From assembly GCA_949293325.1 (NCBI GenBank), contig CASFCZ010000012.1, positions 30,440 through 94,439 of the forward strand: DNA of 64,000 bases. The letters are read 5' to 3'. Both the position numbers and the translations under genes were made by a program. This document shows, in pieces, positions 36,168 through 45,223 of the stretch. How positions within the stretch are numbered: position 1 is the first letter of the stretch; every line of letters begins with the position of its first letter. Source of the stretch: an uncultured Eubacteriales bacterium (GTDB lineage: Bacteria > Bacillota > Clostridia > Lachnospirales > CAG-274). The notes beneath the pieces were generated by a model that saw only the letters and a program-made list of their open reading frames with translations, ran no database searches and had not been told where the DNA came from.

Positions 36168-37640
36168 TTAACCTTCAATATGTTTAATAGGCAGTCTGAC
36201 GATAAAGGTAGCACCGTTGCCTTCACTGCTGACTATCTTGATACTTCCGTTATGGAGCATAACAGTTGCATGGGTAATGGCAAGTCCAAGACCTGTACCA
36301 CCTGTTTCCCTGTCCCTTGTTTTATCCACTCTGTAAAATCTTTTAAAGACCTTACTTTGCTCCTCCTCACTGATACCTATACCTGTATCCTGTACAGTAA
36401 TAAAGGCATTTTGATGATCGCCGTCAATAGTTACCTTTACCATACCACCGTCAGGAGTGTATTTAATACCGTTTTCAATAAGGTTGGATATGGCAAGGGA
36501 AAGTTTCATTTCATCTGCCTCAATATTCATGTCCTTGTTTGACTCATACAGAAGTTCAATGTTTTTCTTCTCCGCAAGGGGATAAAGACGTTTCATAACC
36601 TCCTGTATCATCTTGTTGATATTTGTTTCCTGAATATTAAGGGCATCCTCCCTGTGATCAAGCTTAACAAGGGAAAGAAGGTCATTTACAATATTAGTCA
36701 TTCTGTCTACCTCAGAATTAATATCCTGTAAAAACTCCCTGTACATTTCGGTAGGCATATCCTCCTGAAGCAGTATTGATTCACTTAATACCTTTATGGA
36801 GCTTAAAGGAGTCTTAAGCTCGTGTGACACATTGGAAACAAACTCCTGTCTTGAACTTTCCACATGTTCAAGCTGTTCTGTCATGGCATTTATTGCATCT
36901 GCAATTTCCGTATATTCATTTTTACCGCTTATTTCAATACGCTGATGAAGCTGACCCTCCGAGATTTTTTTAATTGTCTCAAGTATATTTTTAAGGGGCG
37001 CCAGAATAAGCTGGGATACAAAGAATACTATAAAGGCAACAATGATACTTATACCAATGGTTAATACCAACCACTTATGGTTTATTACATCTATAAGATC
37101 ATATACTTCATCAAAGGGAGAAACTATAAGTACCGCCCCTATTTTTTGGGACTCATCATCCTCAATATAGGCAGCTGCATAAATAGCCCTTTCATCCCAA
37201 CGCAGGTTTGCCTCGTCCTTACCATCCAGCGCCTTTAAAATCTCCGGCACAATATACACCTTACCTGTAGCAGTATTATTAGTATCCACTACAACTACGC
37301 CAGCATTATTTACCACTATTATTCTGTAATTTTCCTCGTTGCTTTTTTCCTCCATTTCATACTCAAAGCTGTCTTTTTTCTCTGCATCGGTAAGATACTC
37401 AGACTTCTGTATGGTTCCAGCTACCTTATTTGCCTGATAAAGTACCTCCCTCTCATTATTATCGGCAAAATAGCTTTTAAGGGTATCACTCATAATAAAA
37501 GAAAAAAGTACAAGGGGAATAAATCCTATAAAAAAGTAAATTATAAAAAGCAGCCATTTAAGGCTTTGATACCATTTAACACCACCATCACTGGAAATAA
37601 TAACCAACCCCCCACTTTGTATGTATGTACTGAGGCTCAC
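36168..37640 (-). CDS. Two-component sensor histidine kinase
   Basis: Up to 490 residues. TM1 is about 28-52, followed by a ~140-residue extracytoplasmic sensing domain, TM2 about 194-214, then HAMP, HisKA with the phospho-His in NVSHELKTPLSSIK near 275, and HATPase_c with N-box NLIENGIKYTPDGG, DTGIGI and GTGLGL. It is an OmpR-type (PhoR/WalK-like) sensor. The start is uncertain: the longest frame overlaps the regulator by 53 bases, and a TTG at 37607 is an alternative. It lies between its response regulator and the GerMN gene. Confidence 0.93.
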   Translation of the reverse strand: MSLSTYIQSGGLVIISSDGGVKWYQSLKWLLFIIYFFIGFIPLVLFSFIMSDTLKSYFADNNEREVLYQANKVAGTIQKSEYLTDAEKKDSFEYEMEEKSNEENYRIIVVNNAGVVVVDTNNTATGKVYIVPEILKALDGKDEANLRWDERAIYAAAYIEDDESQKIGAVLIVSPFDEVYDLIDVINHKWLVLTIGISIIVAFIVFFVSQLILAPLKNILETIKKISEGQLHQRIEISGKNEYTEIADAINAMTEQLEHVESSRQEFVSNVSHELKTPLSSIKVLSESILLQEDMPTEMYREFLQDINSEVDRMTNIVNDLLSLVKLDHREDALNIQETNINKMIQEVMKRLYPLAEKKNIELLYESNKDMNIEADEMKLSLAISNLIENGIKYTPDGGMVKVTIDGDHQNAFITVQDTGIGISEEEQSKVFKRFYRVDKTRDRETGGTGLGLAITHATVMLHNGSIKIVSSEGNGATFIVRLPIKHIEG

Positions 37641-38277
37641 TTGGCTTTTCCTCTATTTTTTCCCTTAACCTTCTTACATGTACATCAACAGCCCTGGCAT
37701 CACCTGGATAACCATAACCCCATATAGTGTTAAGAAGATTATCCCTGCTGTATACCTTTCCGGGACTTTCCATAAGCAGCTGAAGCAGATCAAATTCCTT
37801 TGCAGTAAGGTTGATCTCCTTGCCGTTTATCCTGCACCTTCTTGAATCAATTTCCAGCTCAAGGCCCCTGACACTGAGGATATTTTTCTTTGGGCTTTCC
37901 TGTACCACAGTCCTGACACTTCTCCTGAGTATAGCTTTTATCCTTGCCTTAAGCTCCAAAATATTAAATGGCTTTGTTATATAATCATCTGCGCCATATT
38001 CAAGTCCCATAATCTTATCCATGTCCTCGCCCTTTGCGGTAACCATGATAATAGGCACATTTGAAAACTCACGAATCATCTGGCAAACCTGAAGACCATC
38101 ATACTTTGGCAACATAACATCAAGCAAAATAAGGCTATAGTTATTAGCCTTAGCAAACTTAAGAGCTTCCTCTCCGTCATAGGCAGTATCAACTTCCATC
38201 CCGTCCTGTTCAAGACTGAATTTTATGCCCTTGACAATAAGCTTTTCATCATCAACTACCAGAATTCTATTTGCCAT
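37588..38277 (-). CDS. OmpR/PhoB family response regulator
   Basis: A 229-residue regulator with a receiver domain (acidic pair in VVDDE near 8-12, phospho-Asp in LILLDVMLP near 55, Thr in VTAKG and Lys in TKPFN) and a C-terminal winged helix (INLTAKEFDLLQLLMESPGKVYSR). AGGAGG lies six bases before the ATG at 38277, favouring that start. It is 14 bases downstream of comEA and overlaps the kinase gene. The signal is unknown. Confidence 0.95.
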   Translation of the reverse strand: MANRILVVDDEKLIVKGIKFSLEQDGMEVDTAYDGEEALKFAKANNYSLILLDVMLPKYDGLQVCQMIREFSNVPIIMVTAKGEDMDKIMGLEYGADDYITKPFNILELKARIKAILRRSVRTVVQESPKKNILSVRGLELEIDSRRCRINGKEINLTAKEFDLLQLLMESPGKVYSRDNLLNTIWGYGYPGDARAVDVHVRRLREKIEEKPSEPQYIHTKWGVGYYFQ

Positions 38278-38291
38278 TTCAATCCTCCTGA

Positions 38292-38903
38292 TCAATCAAT
38301 GGTAATACTGTCCTTTATCCTGTCGTATATACCATCACCTATTCCTTCAACTTCCTTTATTTCTTCAATACTGTCAAAGCTGCCCCATTTATCTCTGTAT
38401 GCTATTATATTCTCTGCTATTTTTTCACCTACACCGGGCAGACTGTCAAGTTCCGCCAGATCGGCGGTATTAATATTTACAAGTCCCTCTTCTTCATCTG
38501 TTACGGCATTATCGCTTTCATTCTCAGTTTCATTCTCAGATACATTGTCCACATTCTGTACAACATATTTTTCACCGTCATTTAGCACCTGGGCAAGGTT
38601 AAGGTCATCTATGTATGCCTTATCGGTAAAACCTCCTGCCTTATCTATAAGATCAACAAGTCTTGCTTCTGCTGCAAGGCTGTATACATCAGGCTTTTTA
38701 ACCTCACCTGTTATATATACCACAATGGTAGTATCTTCAGTACTTGCCTCAGTAGAAACTTCACTTTCAGTCACATCATCGGTAAGATTTGTTTTAAAAA
38801 CCTCATCTGTATCACTTCTGTAATTAACATAAAGCAAACCCACAATACATACACCTAAGCCGATAGCCAATACAATTACCGTTTTTAAATTTGTCAGATG
38901 CAT
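38292..38903 (-). CDS. comEA: Competence protein ComEA (SLBB and helix-hairpin-helix DNA receptor)
   Basis: ComEA binds double-stranded DNA at the outer face of the membrane and feeds it to ComEC. The ~203-residue protein has an N-terminal transmembrane anchor (TVIVLAIGLGVCIVGLLY), an acidic Ser/Thr/Glu linker, an SLBB domain (VVYITGEVKKPDVYSL near 62) and a C-terminal double helix-hairpin-helix (LVNINTADLAELDSLPGVG and IKEVEGIGDGIYDRI). GGAGG lies seven bases before the ATG at 38903. It heads the comEA-regulator-kinase-GerMN-comEC-holA run. Confidence 0.94.
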   Translation of the reverse strand: MHLTNLKTVIVLAIGLGVCIVGLLYVNYRSDTDEVFKTNLTDDVTESEVSTEASTEDTTIVVYITGEVKKPDVYSLAAEARLVDLIDKAGGFTDKAYIDDLNLAQVLNDGEKYVVQNVDNVSENETENESDNAVTDEEEGLVNINTADLAELDSLPGVGEKIAENIIAYRDKWGSFDSIEEIKEVEGIGDGIYDRIKDSITID

Positions 38904-38993
38904 TGGCATACCTCCAATCCTAATATGTCCAATAAAATTCCAGACAGTGATATTTTAGCATAATAAAAGCATCAATTCAATATATTAATGCCT

Positions 38994-39527
38994 TTATTCT
39001 TCTGCCTCAATAAGAGTCTTATAATAAAACAAAGAGGATATGGTCTTTCCGTCACATATTTTACCAGACATAACAAGCCCTATTGCTTCATCAAGGGTAT
39101 ATCGCTCTACATTTATAAATTCATCCTCATCAAGATCCTGTTGTGTTCTTTTCAGACCCTCGCACAAAAAGACGTTTATTACCTCTGTACAGAAGCCTAT
39201 TGCTGAAAACATTTTAAAAAGAGGTGTTATACGTGCAGCGGTATATCCCGTTTCCTCCTCTATCTCCCTTGCAGCACATACCTCAGGCAGCTCACCCTTT
39301 TCAATGGTACCTGCCGGAAGTTCCAGAGTCTCCCTTCCGGCTGACTGCCTGTACTGACGTACAAAGAGAATTTTCTCCTCATCATCAATGGCAAGCATGG
39401 CAGCAGCGCCCCTATGGTATACTATATCCTTAGTTGCTATATGCCCATCTGGGGTTACATAGCTGTCCCTGTAAAGGCTTATTCGGTCACCGGTATATAT
39501 TTCCTTATGCTCAACAAGCTCATACAT
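38994..39527 (-). CDS. NUDIX hydrolase, ADP-ribose pyrophosphatase type
   Basis: A 177-residue NUDIX enzyme probably cleaving ADP-ribose or related nucleoside diphosphates. The Nudix box runs GTIEKGELPEVCAAREIEEE followed by TGY, matching G-x5-E-x7-R-E-U-x-E-E-x-G-U, near residues 73-95. The N-terminal strands (KEIYTGDRISLYRD) match the ADPRase subgroup. It starts 12 bases after asnS and precedes comEA by 90 bases. Confidence 0.9.
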   Translation of the reverse strand: MYELVEHKEIYTGDRISLYRDSYVTPDGHIATKDIVYHRGAAAMLAIDDEEKILFVRQYRQSAGRETLELPAGTIEKGELPEVCAAREIEEETGYTAARITPLFKMFSAIGFCTEVINVFLCEGLKRTQQDLDEDEFINVERYTLDEAIGLVMSGKICDGKTISSLFYYKTLIEAEE

Positions 39528-39539
39528 TTACTTCACCTC

Positions 39540-40931
39540 TTAAAAATCTGCATTTCCCGAAGTACGAGGGTATGGTATAACATCTCTGATGTTGGACATA
39601 CCGGTTATATACATTACACACCTTTCAAATCCCAGACCAAAGCCTGCATGCCTTGTACCGCCGTAACGTCTGAGATCCATATACCACCAGTAATCCTCCT
39701 GTTTTAAGCCAAGCTCATCCATCCTTGCCTTAAGCACATCATACCTTTCCTCACGCTGGGAGCCACCTATTATCTCACCTACACCCGGTACAAGAAGATC
39801 CATTGCCGCAACTGTCTTATTATCCTCATTAAGACGCATATAAAATGCCTTTATATCCTTTGGATAATCTGTTACAAAAACAGGGCGCTTGAATATCTGC
39901 TCCGTCAGATATCTTTCATGCTCCGTCTGCAAGTCAATACCCCAGCTTACCGGATAGTCAAAATTCTTATCCTTAAGGAGTTCTATCGCTTCTGTATAGG
40001 TAATATGTGCAAAATCGTTATTTACTATATTTTCAAGTCTTTCGAGAAGACCCTTGTCCACAAAGGAATTGAAAAATGCCATTTCCTCAGGGGCATTTTC
40101 CAATACATAATTAATAACATACTTCAGCATATCCTCTGCAAGACGCATATCATCTGAGAGGTCAGCAAAGGCAATTTCCGGCTCTATCATCCAGAACTCA
40201 GCCGCATGCCTTGAGGTATTTGAATTTTCCGCTCTGAAGGTAGGTCCAAAAGTATATACCTTACTGAATGCCATTGCATATGTTTCGGCAGAAAGCTGTC
40301 CGCTTACCGTAAGATTTGTTTCCTTGCCAAAAAAGTCCCTGTGATAATCAACGTTCCCATCATCTGTAAGTGGTGGATTCAGTGGATCAAGGGTAGTAAC
40401 CCTGAACATTTCACCAGCACCCTCACAGTCACTTCCTGTAATAATAGGTGTGTGTACATATACAAAGTTTCTTTCATTAAAAAATTTGTGAATTGCATAG
40501 GCAGCAAGGGAACGTACTCTGAATACAGCCGAAAAGGTATTTGTACGTGGTCTTAAATGGGCTATTGTCCTGAGATATTCAAAGCTATGCCTTTTTTTCT
40601 GAAGGGGATAGTCACTTGGAGATGTTCCCTCCACGCTGATTTCCTCTGCTTTAATTTCAAAGGGCTGTTTATTAAAGGGTGTAAGCTCAAGAATGCCCTT
40701 AACTATAATTGCCGTCCCTACTCCGCACCTGGATATAACATCAAAATTATCAAGTTTATCTTCAAAAACCACCTGTACGCCCTTGAAAAAGCTGCCGTCA
40801 TTAAGGTCTATGAAACCAAAGGTCTTTGAACCTCTGACTGACCTTATCCAGCCTCCTAATATAACGCTTTTTCCTGCATAGGCATCTGTATTATTATATA
40901 GCTGTTTAATTAAGCTAAGTTGTTCATTCAA
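39540..40931 (-). CDS. asnS: Asparagine-tRNA ligase
   Basis: AsnRS charges tRNA-Asn. The 463-residue class IIb synthetase has an N-terminal OB anticodon-binding fold ([19 protein letters not shown]), motif 2 ([21 protein letters not shown] region near 235) and motif 3 ([12 protein letters not shown] near 440). The start is TTG: GGAGGG lies seven bases before TTG at 40931, and no in-frame ATG is nearby. An out-of-frame ATG overlaps at 40925-40927. The leader from the probable -10 is only ~35 bases, so there is no room for a T-box. Confidence 0.95.
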   Translation of the reverse strand: MNEQLSLIKQLYNNTDAYAGKSVILGGWIRSVRGSKTFGFIDLNDGSFFKGVQVVFEDKLDNFDVISRCGVGTAIIVKGILELTPFNKQPFEIKAEEISVEGTSPSDYPLQKKRHSFEYLRTIAHLRPRTNTFSAVFRVRSLAAYAIHKFFNERNFVYVHTPIITGSDCEGAGEMFRVTTLDPLNPPLTDDGNVDYHRDFFGKETNLTVSGQLSAETYAMAFSKVYTFGPTFRAENSNTSRHAAEFWMIEPEIAFADLSDDMRLAEDMLKYVINYVLENAPEEMAFFNSFVDKGLLERLENIVNNDFAHITYTEAIELLKDKNFDYPVSWGIDLQTEHERYLTEQIFKRPVFVTDYPKDIKAFYMRLNEDNKTVAAMDLLVPGVGEIIGGSQREERYDVLKARMDELGLKQEDYWWYMDLRRYGGTRHAGFGLGFERCVMYITGMSNIRDVIPYPRTSGNADF

Positions 40932-40972
40932 AATAAATCCCTCCGAAAAATAATTTGATGGGTAATAACTTT

Positions 40973-40978
40973 ATTATA
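40973..40978 (-). promoter_or_regulatory. Probable asnS -10 element
   Basis: A perfect TATAAT on the minus strand lies 42 bases before the asnS start; the -35 is weak. Because an intrinsic terminator at 41062-41091 precedes it, asnS most likely depends on this promoter. Confidence 0.55.
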
Positions 40979-41061
40979 CACTAAATTTACAAATTTGCAT
41001 AATAAAAAAGTAAATTAATTTAATTTTTTTGGTGAACTATATTTTACACTCTGATAGATAT

Positions 41062-41292
41062 AAAAAAGGCACTAACGTTTAGTTAAGTGCCTCCAGCGTG
41101 TCGGAAAAGTCGACACGCTTGCAAGAAATGCTTGCATTTCTTGCAGTAGGGGTACTGACGTACCCACCATTGAAGTAACAACCCGTGCCTCAAAGAGGTT
41201 ATAAACCTCTTTTCGACACTCTTGTTATACCCTCGAACGGGCAAAGCCCGCCCTGCGGATTAAAGTCTGCGACGCTTTAAGTTACCTAAAAA
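41062..41292 (-). ncRNA. Candidate structured non-coding RNA with intrinsic terminator
   Basis: Minus-strand hairpins in 5' to 3' order: 41280-41260 (6 bp), 41250-41238 (CGGGC/GCCCG), 41212-41192 (9 bp) enclosed by GTGTC/GGCAC and TAACAA/TTGTTA, 41165-41150 (GGGTAC/GTACCC), 41145-41120 (11 bp, TGCAAGAAATG arm), 41119-41095 (9 bp, AGCGTGTCG arm) and a terminator at 41091-41068 (GGCACT/AGTGCC plus AAC/GTT) followed by six T. A weak promoter, TTGACT at 41327-41322 and TATCTA at 41305-41300, would start it near 41292. No reading frame fits. It is much GC-richer than its surroundings. I do not recognise the family; it is not 6S, SRP, RNase P, tmRNA or a T-box by eye. Confidence 0.75.
41065..41086. 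repeat. 22-bp direct repeat, copy 1 (inside the RNA terminator)
   Basis: AAAGGCACTAACGTTTAGTTAA; only the first 20 bases are quoted elsewhere as AAAGGCACTAACGTTTAGTT. It forms part of the terminator hairpin of the candidate RNA and is identical to copy 2, 289 bases away. Confidence 0.95.
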
Positions 41293-41353
41293 TGCAAGCT
41301 AGATATTTATTTAATTCAAAAAGTCAACCATTTTATAGGTTTATTGACAGTCT

Positions 41354-41375
41354 AAAGGCACTAACGTTTAGTTAA
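41354..41375. repeat. 22-bp direct repeat, copy 2 (terminator half next to mgtE)
   Basis: Identical to copy 1. It keeps the loop and 3' arm of the terminator hairpin but not the 5' arm, and lies 5 bases after the mgtE stop codon. It may be the relic of a second RNA copy or of a recombination event. Confidence 0.95.
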
Positions 41376-41380
41376 AAAAA

Positions 41381-42736
41381 TCAGTTAAGCCCAAGGATGG
41401 TCATGGCTATATTAAAAAAAATAAGTACAGAACAGGTATCTGCTATAGTTGATATAAGGGGTGCGGCCATAATGGCAGGGTCAAATTTAAGCTTTTTTGC
41501 AAGCATAGGCAGACAGCAGCCCATAATCTGAGCAATTATAACCACAAGTACCAATGTAAGGCTTACAATAAGTGCAAGAACAGCAGAGTCACACTCCTGA
41601 CTGTTCCTATACATAATAAGAATACGTACTGCATTTATGACAGAAAGGATAATACCTACCATAACGCTGATGCGCAACTCTTTAAAAATTACTTTAAAAA
41701 AGTCCTTAAAGCGTATCTCATTTACTGCAAGACCTCTGATAACCATGGTAGAACTTTGTGAGCCACAGTTACCTCCTGCACTCATCAGCATTGGAATAAA
41801 GGCAACCAGGATAGGAAGTGCAGCAAAGGCTTCCTCATATTTTGCTATTATACTTCCTGTTATGGTTGAAGAGAGCATAAGGAAAAGCAGCCAGAATATA
41901 CGGTTTTTTGCATGTACAAATACACTTGTTTTAAAATAGCCATCCTCTGATGGAGACATAGCTGCCATAATAGCAAAGTCTTCCTCTGTTTCATCTTCAA
42001 TAACATCCATGGCATCATCAAAGGTCACTATACCCACCAATCTGTTTTCCATGTCAGTAACGGGCATGGCAATAAAATCATAATGAGCAAACAGCTTTGC
42101 AACATCTTCCTTATCATCTGTAGTAATAACGGATATCGGATTATCCTCCATTATTTTCTCTATAGTTGTACTGTAGTCAGAAAGCAGAAGATCTTTGACA
42201 GAAACCGTACCCAGAAGCTTATTTGTGTCATCGGTAACATAACATGTATATATTGTTTCTTTGTCTACCCCTGTTTTCCTTATTTTATCAAAGGACTCCT
42301 CCACAGTCATATCCCTTCGGAGGGTAACAAACTCCGTTGTCATTATACTGCCTGCACTGTCCTTTGGATAATTAAGTATTTCGTTAATTATCCTCCTATC
42401 TTCAGGACTGGTATGCTTTAATATACGCTTTACAACATTTGCAGGCATCTCCTCAATAAGATCAACAGCATCATCAATAAACAGATCAGCCACCACTTCC
42501 TCCAGTTCCTTATCGCTGAAGGCTGTAATTAGTGCTTCTCTGTTATCACCCTCAAGGTGTGCAAAAACCTCCGTTGCAAGCTCCTTGGGCAATAACCTGT
42601 AGGTAATAACAGCCTCCTCCTTAGGGAGTTCATCCAGAAGAAGGGCAATATCCGCCGGATTTTCCTGGGAAATAATATACTTAAGTGTTTTATAGTCCTT
42701 ATGTCTGAGTAAATCAAGGGCGGTTTCCATTATCAT
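41381..42736 (-). CDS. mgtE: Magnesium transporter MgtE
   Basis: MgtE is a Mg2+ channel gated by cytoplasmic Mg2+. The 451-residue protein has an N-terminal superhelical domain (residues ~1-125, with LLDELPKEEAVITYRLL), tandem CBS domains (~130-250, GTVSVKDLL and GIVTFDDAMDVI) and five C-terminal transmembrane helices with the pore segment FIPMLMSAGGNCGSQSS near 320. GGAGGG lies six bases before the first ATG. No M-box fits in the 97-base gap to the upstream gene. Its stop is 5 bases from the duplicated terminator half. Confidence 0.96.
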   Translation of the reverse strand: MIMETALDLLRHKDYKTLKYIISQENPADIALLLDELPKEEAVITYRLLPKELATEVFAHLEGDNREALITAFSDKELEEVVADLFIDDAVDLIEEMPANVVKRILKHTSPEDRRIINEILNYPKDSAGSIMTTEFVTLRRDMTVEESFDKIRKTGVDKETIYTCYVTDDTNKLLGTVSVKDLLLSDYSTTIEKIMEDNPISVITTDDKEDVAKLFAHYDFIAMPVTDMENRLVGIVTFDDAMDVIEDETEEDFAIMAAMSPSEDGYFKTSVFVHAKNRIFWLLFLMLSSTITGSIIAKYEEAFAALPILVAFIPMLMSAGGNCGSQSSTMVIRGLAVNEIRFKDFFKVIFKELRISVMVGIILSVINAVRILIMYRNSQECDSAVLALIVSLTLVLVVIIAQIMGCCLPMLAKKLKFDPAIMAAPLISTIADTCSVLIFFNIAMTILGLN

Positions 42737-42833
42737 GATAATCCCTCCATATCCATTTAATAATTAGGATACGTCCAAATAACAGCTTTGTCAATTACAC
42801 AGAAAAAAACCTTACCCAAGTTTTACACAGGCT

Positions 42834-44594
42834 TTACAACTGTTTTATAGCCTTTACTGCCTCCTCGGTAGGAGTAATATAGGCAGTTTTGTTAGTTGTA
42901 TATATAACCAGACCAGGCTTTGCTCCACCCGGCTTTTTAACATTACGTTTTTCTGTATAGTCCACAGGCACAAGGGCAGAGTTTTGTCCTTTACTGTAAT
43001 AGGCAGCAAGGGTGGCAGCCTGGGTCAGAGTAGAGTCAGGAACGGGTTTTCCCTCGGTTACGATTATAACATGAGAGCCGGGGATATTTTTTGTATGGAG
43101 CCATATATCCGAAGCCTTGGCAAAGTGCAGCGTCAGCTCATCATTTTGTTTATTGTTTTTGCCTACATAAATATCAAACCCATCAGAGGAAACAAAGTGC
43201 ATAGGCGCAGACTTTTTATTTGACTTCATGCCCTTTTGCTGCTTGATATGCTTAATATACCCCTCATTCCTGAGCTCCTCTCTTATATCCTTTATATCCT
43301 GTTCATCCTGACAGGTTTCAACTGATGTAAGAACACTTTCAAGATACTCAAGCTCCTCATCATTGGCAGCTATCTGTTCCTGCATGGCAGCAAAGGTACG
43401 TTTTTCCTTATTATATTTTTTAAAATATTTTTGTGCATTTTCAGATGGTGTAAGCTCACTATCAAGGGGTATGGTAACCTCTTCCATGTTTTCCGAATAG
43501 TAATTAGGGACTGTAACCGAAGTCATACCCTTTTGGATAGAGTAAATATTTGCAGTAAGAAGTTCACCATAGAGTTGATAAGTATCTCTGTTTTCAATTT
43601 CCTTCATGGTTCGCTGCTGTATTTCCTTTTTCCTTACACAACGCTCAATATTGGAATTAATAAGATGCTTCAGATCCTGGGTCTTTTGATTCATCCTATA
43701 GACAAAATCCTTATGGGCATAATAAAATTCAATAAGTTCTGACATAGTGTCAAAGTTCTTTATTTCAAGGCCCTTAAAGCGTGTCATCTCATATGGTGCA
43801 AAGTCAAGTATCTTACCATATTGGTCATAAGCAAGTTCGGGGGCATAGTTTTCCCCTTCAGTAAAGACACGAAGAGCATCAAGGGCTGTATAAAGTCTGT
43901 CTATAGCCTCCCTGTCCACCTGAGATACCACGGCACTGGAATCCACCTTGGCACGATAACAGACCTCATCTGCCGTCTGGGGTGCGATACCTGTGTAGTT
44001 TGTATATATCAGCTGCTGAAGTTTCCTATCCCTGTTATCCTCAACCAACAAGCAAAAATCTTCATATGAAAGGTCACGTATATCTCTTTTATGCTGGGAT
44101 GGCGGCAGTTCATACCCTTTACCCGGCAGTACCTCTCTTACAGAGCTTTTATCATGGGTAATATGCTTAACACAATCCAACACCCTGTCATCCTCGTCAA
44201 CAAGTATAAGATTGCTGTGCCGTCCCATTATTTCCAGTACAAGCTTTTTAACTGAATAATCCCCCATTTCATTCATGGACTCAACATATATATTAACTAT
44301 ACGTTCAAGGGATGGTTGGATAACATCCACAATCTTACCGCTTTGAAGATGCTTGCGGAGCACCATACAAAAAAGTGGCGGATTTTGAGGATTTGCATGC
44401 TGTTTTGAAGTAAAAAACAACCTTGGATGGGATGGATTAGCAGAAAGCACCAGCTTATACATATTTCCCAGACTTCGTATATTCATAACTATTTCATCGG
44501 ATTCAGGCTGATATATCTTATCAATCCTGCCCCCTAAGACCTTTTTTTTAACCTCAGACACAAGTGCCGAGATAGTAATACCATCAAATGCCAT
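42834..44594 (-). CDS. rqcH: RqcH (NFACT family) ribosome quality-control protein
   Basis: RqcH binds stalled 50S subunits and drives C-terminal Ala tailing of nascent chains; older annotations call it fibronectin-binding protein. The 586-residue protein has the NFACT-N domain (MAFDGITISALVSEVKK, with HPRLFFTSK near 56), helix-hairpin-helix and long coiled-coil segments (~270-420) and the C-terminal NFACT-R domain (DIYVGKNNKQNDELT and DIWLHTKNIPGSHVII near 500). All parts are present. Confidence 0.93.
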   Translation of the reverse strand: MAFDGITISALVSEVKKKVLGGRIDKIYQPESDEIVMNIRSLGNMYKLVLSANPSHPRLFFTSKQHANPQNPPLFCMVLRKHLQSGKIVDVIQPSLERIVNIYVESMNEMGDYSVKKLVLEIMGRHSNLILVDEDDRVLDCVKHITHDKSSVREVLPGKGYELPPSQHKRDIRDLSYEDFCLLVEDNRDRKLQQLIYTNYTGIAPQTADEVCYRAKVDSSAVVSQVDREAIDRLYTALDALRVFTEGENYAPELAYDQYGKILDFAPYEMTRFKGLEIKNFDTMSELIEFYYAHKDFVYRMNQKTQDLKHLINSNIERCVRKKEIQQRTMKEIENRDTYQLYGELLTANIYSIQKGMTSVTVPNYYSENMEEVTIPLDSELTPSENAQKYFKKYNKEKRTFAAMQEQIAANDEELEYLESVLTSVETCQDEQDIKDIREELRNEGYIKHIKQQKGMKSNKKSAPMHFVSSDGFDIYVGKNNKQNDELTLHFAKASDIWLHTKNIPGSHVIIVTEGKPVPDSTLTQAATLAAYYSKGQNSALVPVDYTEKRNVKKPGGAKPGLVIYTTNKTAYITPTEEAVKAIKQL

Positions 44595-44663
44595 AATTAT
44601 TATTCCTCCATTTTAATTATTATACCCAAACAAAGCACCCAATGCAAGAAAAAAGCCCGGGCA

Positions 44664-44697
44664 TAAAAAAAACCACCGTATCATAAATACAGTGGTT
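44664..44697 (-). terminator. Terminator after the SRPBCC gene
   Basis: An 11-bp stem on the minus strand (AACCACTGTAT/ATACGGTGGTT, one G-T pair) is followed by eight T, just beyond the SRPBCC stop. Confidence 0.92.
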
Positions 44698-44705
44698 AAA
44701 ACAAA

Positions 44706-45101
44706 TTATTCAAGCGCCCTTTTCATATCTTCAATAAAAACGGCCTGCTGTTTTTTTAAATAACCATTTATAAATGGTCTGAGCAACCATTTTTTAGTAT
44801 ATAATTCTTCTGTAATATCAAGAACTGTCTTTTCATTTTCTTTACGCAGTCTGCCTGTCCAGCTTCCGGAAAGAATATCATTTTTAAAGTCAAGGGTCAA
44901 CAGACTGCATGGTTCAGATCTGATAATATAAAACATAAGTCTTTTATTATCCGTTGAGGTTTCCATAAAGTACTTGTCACCAACAACATCCACCATTTTC
45001 AGATCACTTCTCCATAAGGTATATTTATCATAGGAAGTCAAAAGCTCCCATACCCTTTCAATATCTGCTGATAAAATAACCTTTTCACAAACCCTTGCCA
45101 T
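44706..45101 (-). CDS. SRPBCC (START/Bet v1-like) family protein
   Basis: A 131-residue helix-grip-fold protein. The pattern is typical: EKVILSADIERVWELLTSYD near residues 5-24, a run of beta strands (MFYIIRSEPCSLLTLDF, SWTGRLRKE) and a long C-terminal helix (YLKKQQAVFIEDMKRAL). The fold binds hydrophobic ligands; no function can be assigned. AAGGAG lies seven bases before the ATG at 45101, so the longer frame is rejected. It is monocistronic. Confidence 0.8.
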   Translation of the reverse strand: MARVCEKVILSADIERVWELLTSYDKYTLWRSDLKMVDVVGDKYFMETSTDNKRLMFYIIRSEPCSLLTLDFKNDILSGSWTGRLRKENEKTVLDITEELYTKKWLLRPFINGYLKKQQAVFIEDMKRALE

Positions 45102-45223
45102 ACCTTTACTCCTTATATAAACAAACTGTAGCATTTAATATAATACACTGATATAAACATACTGTAAAGATATAATCTGTACGAATTGGCACACTACATA
45201 TTAAATATATCCCTTTATACAAA

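Noticed and set aside
41065..41375. Integron attC site or insertion sequence
   Set aside because: There is no integrase or transposase, the core-site pairs (GTTRRRY/RYYYAAC) do not match at both ends, and the repeat coincides with the terminator hairpin.
41062..41380. T-box or other riboswitch controlling asnS
   Set aside because: The RNA ends in a complete terminator with T6 about 85 bases before a separate asnS -10 box, and no T-box sequence (TGGNACC with flanking AGGGTGG) is present.
42737..42833. M-box magnesium riboswitch before mgtE
   Set aside because: The 97-base gap is too short and shows no M-box-like structure.
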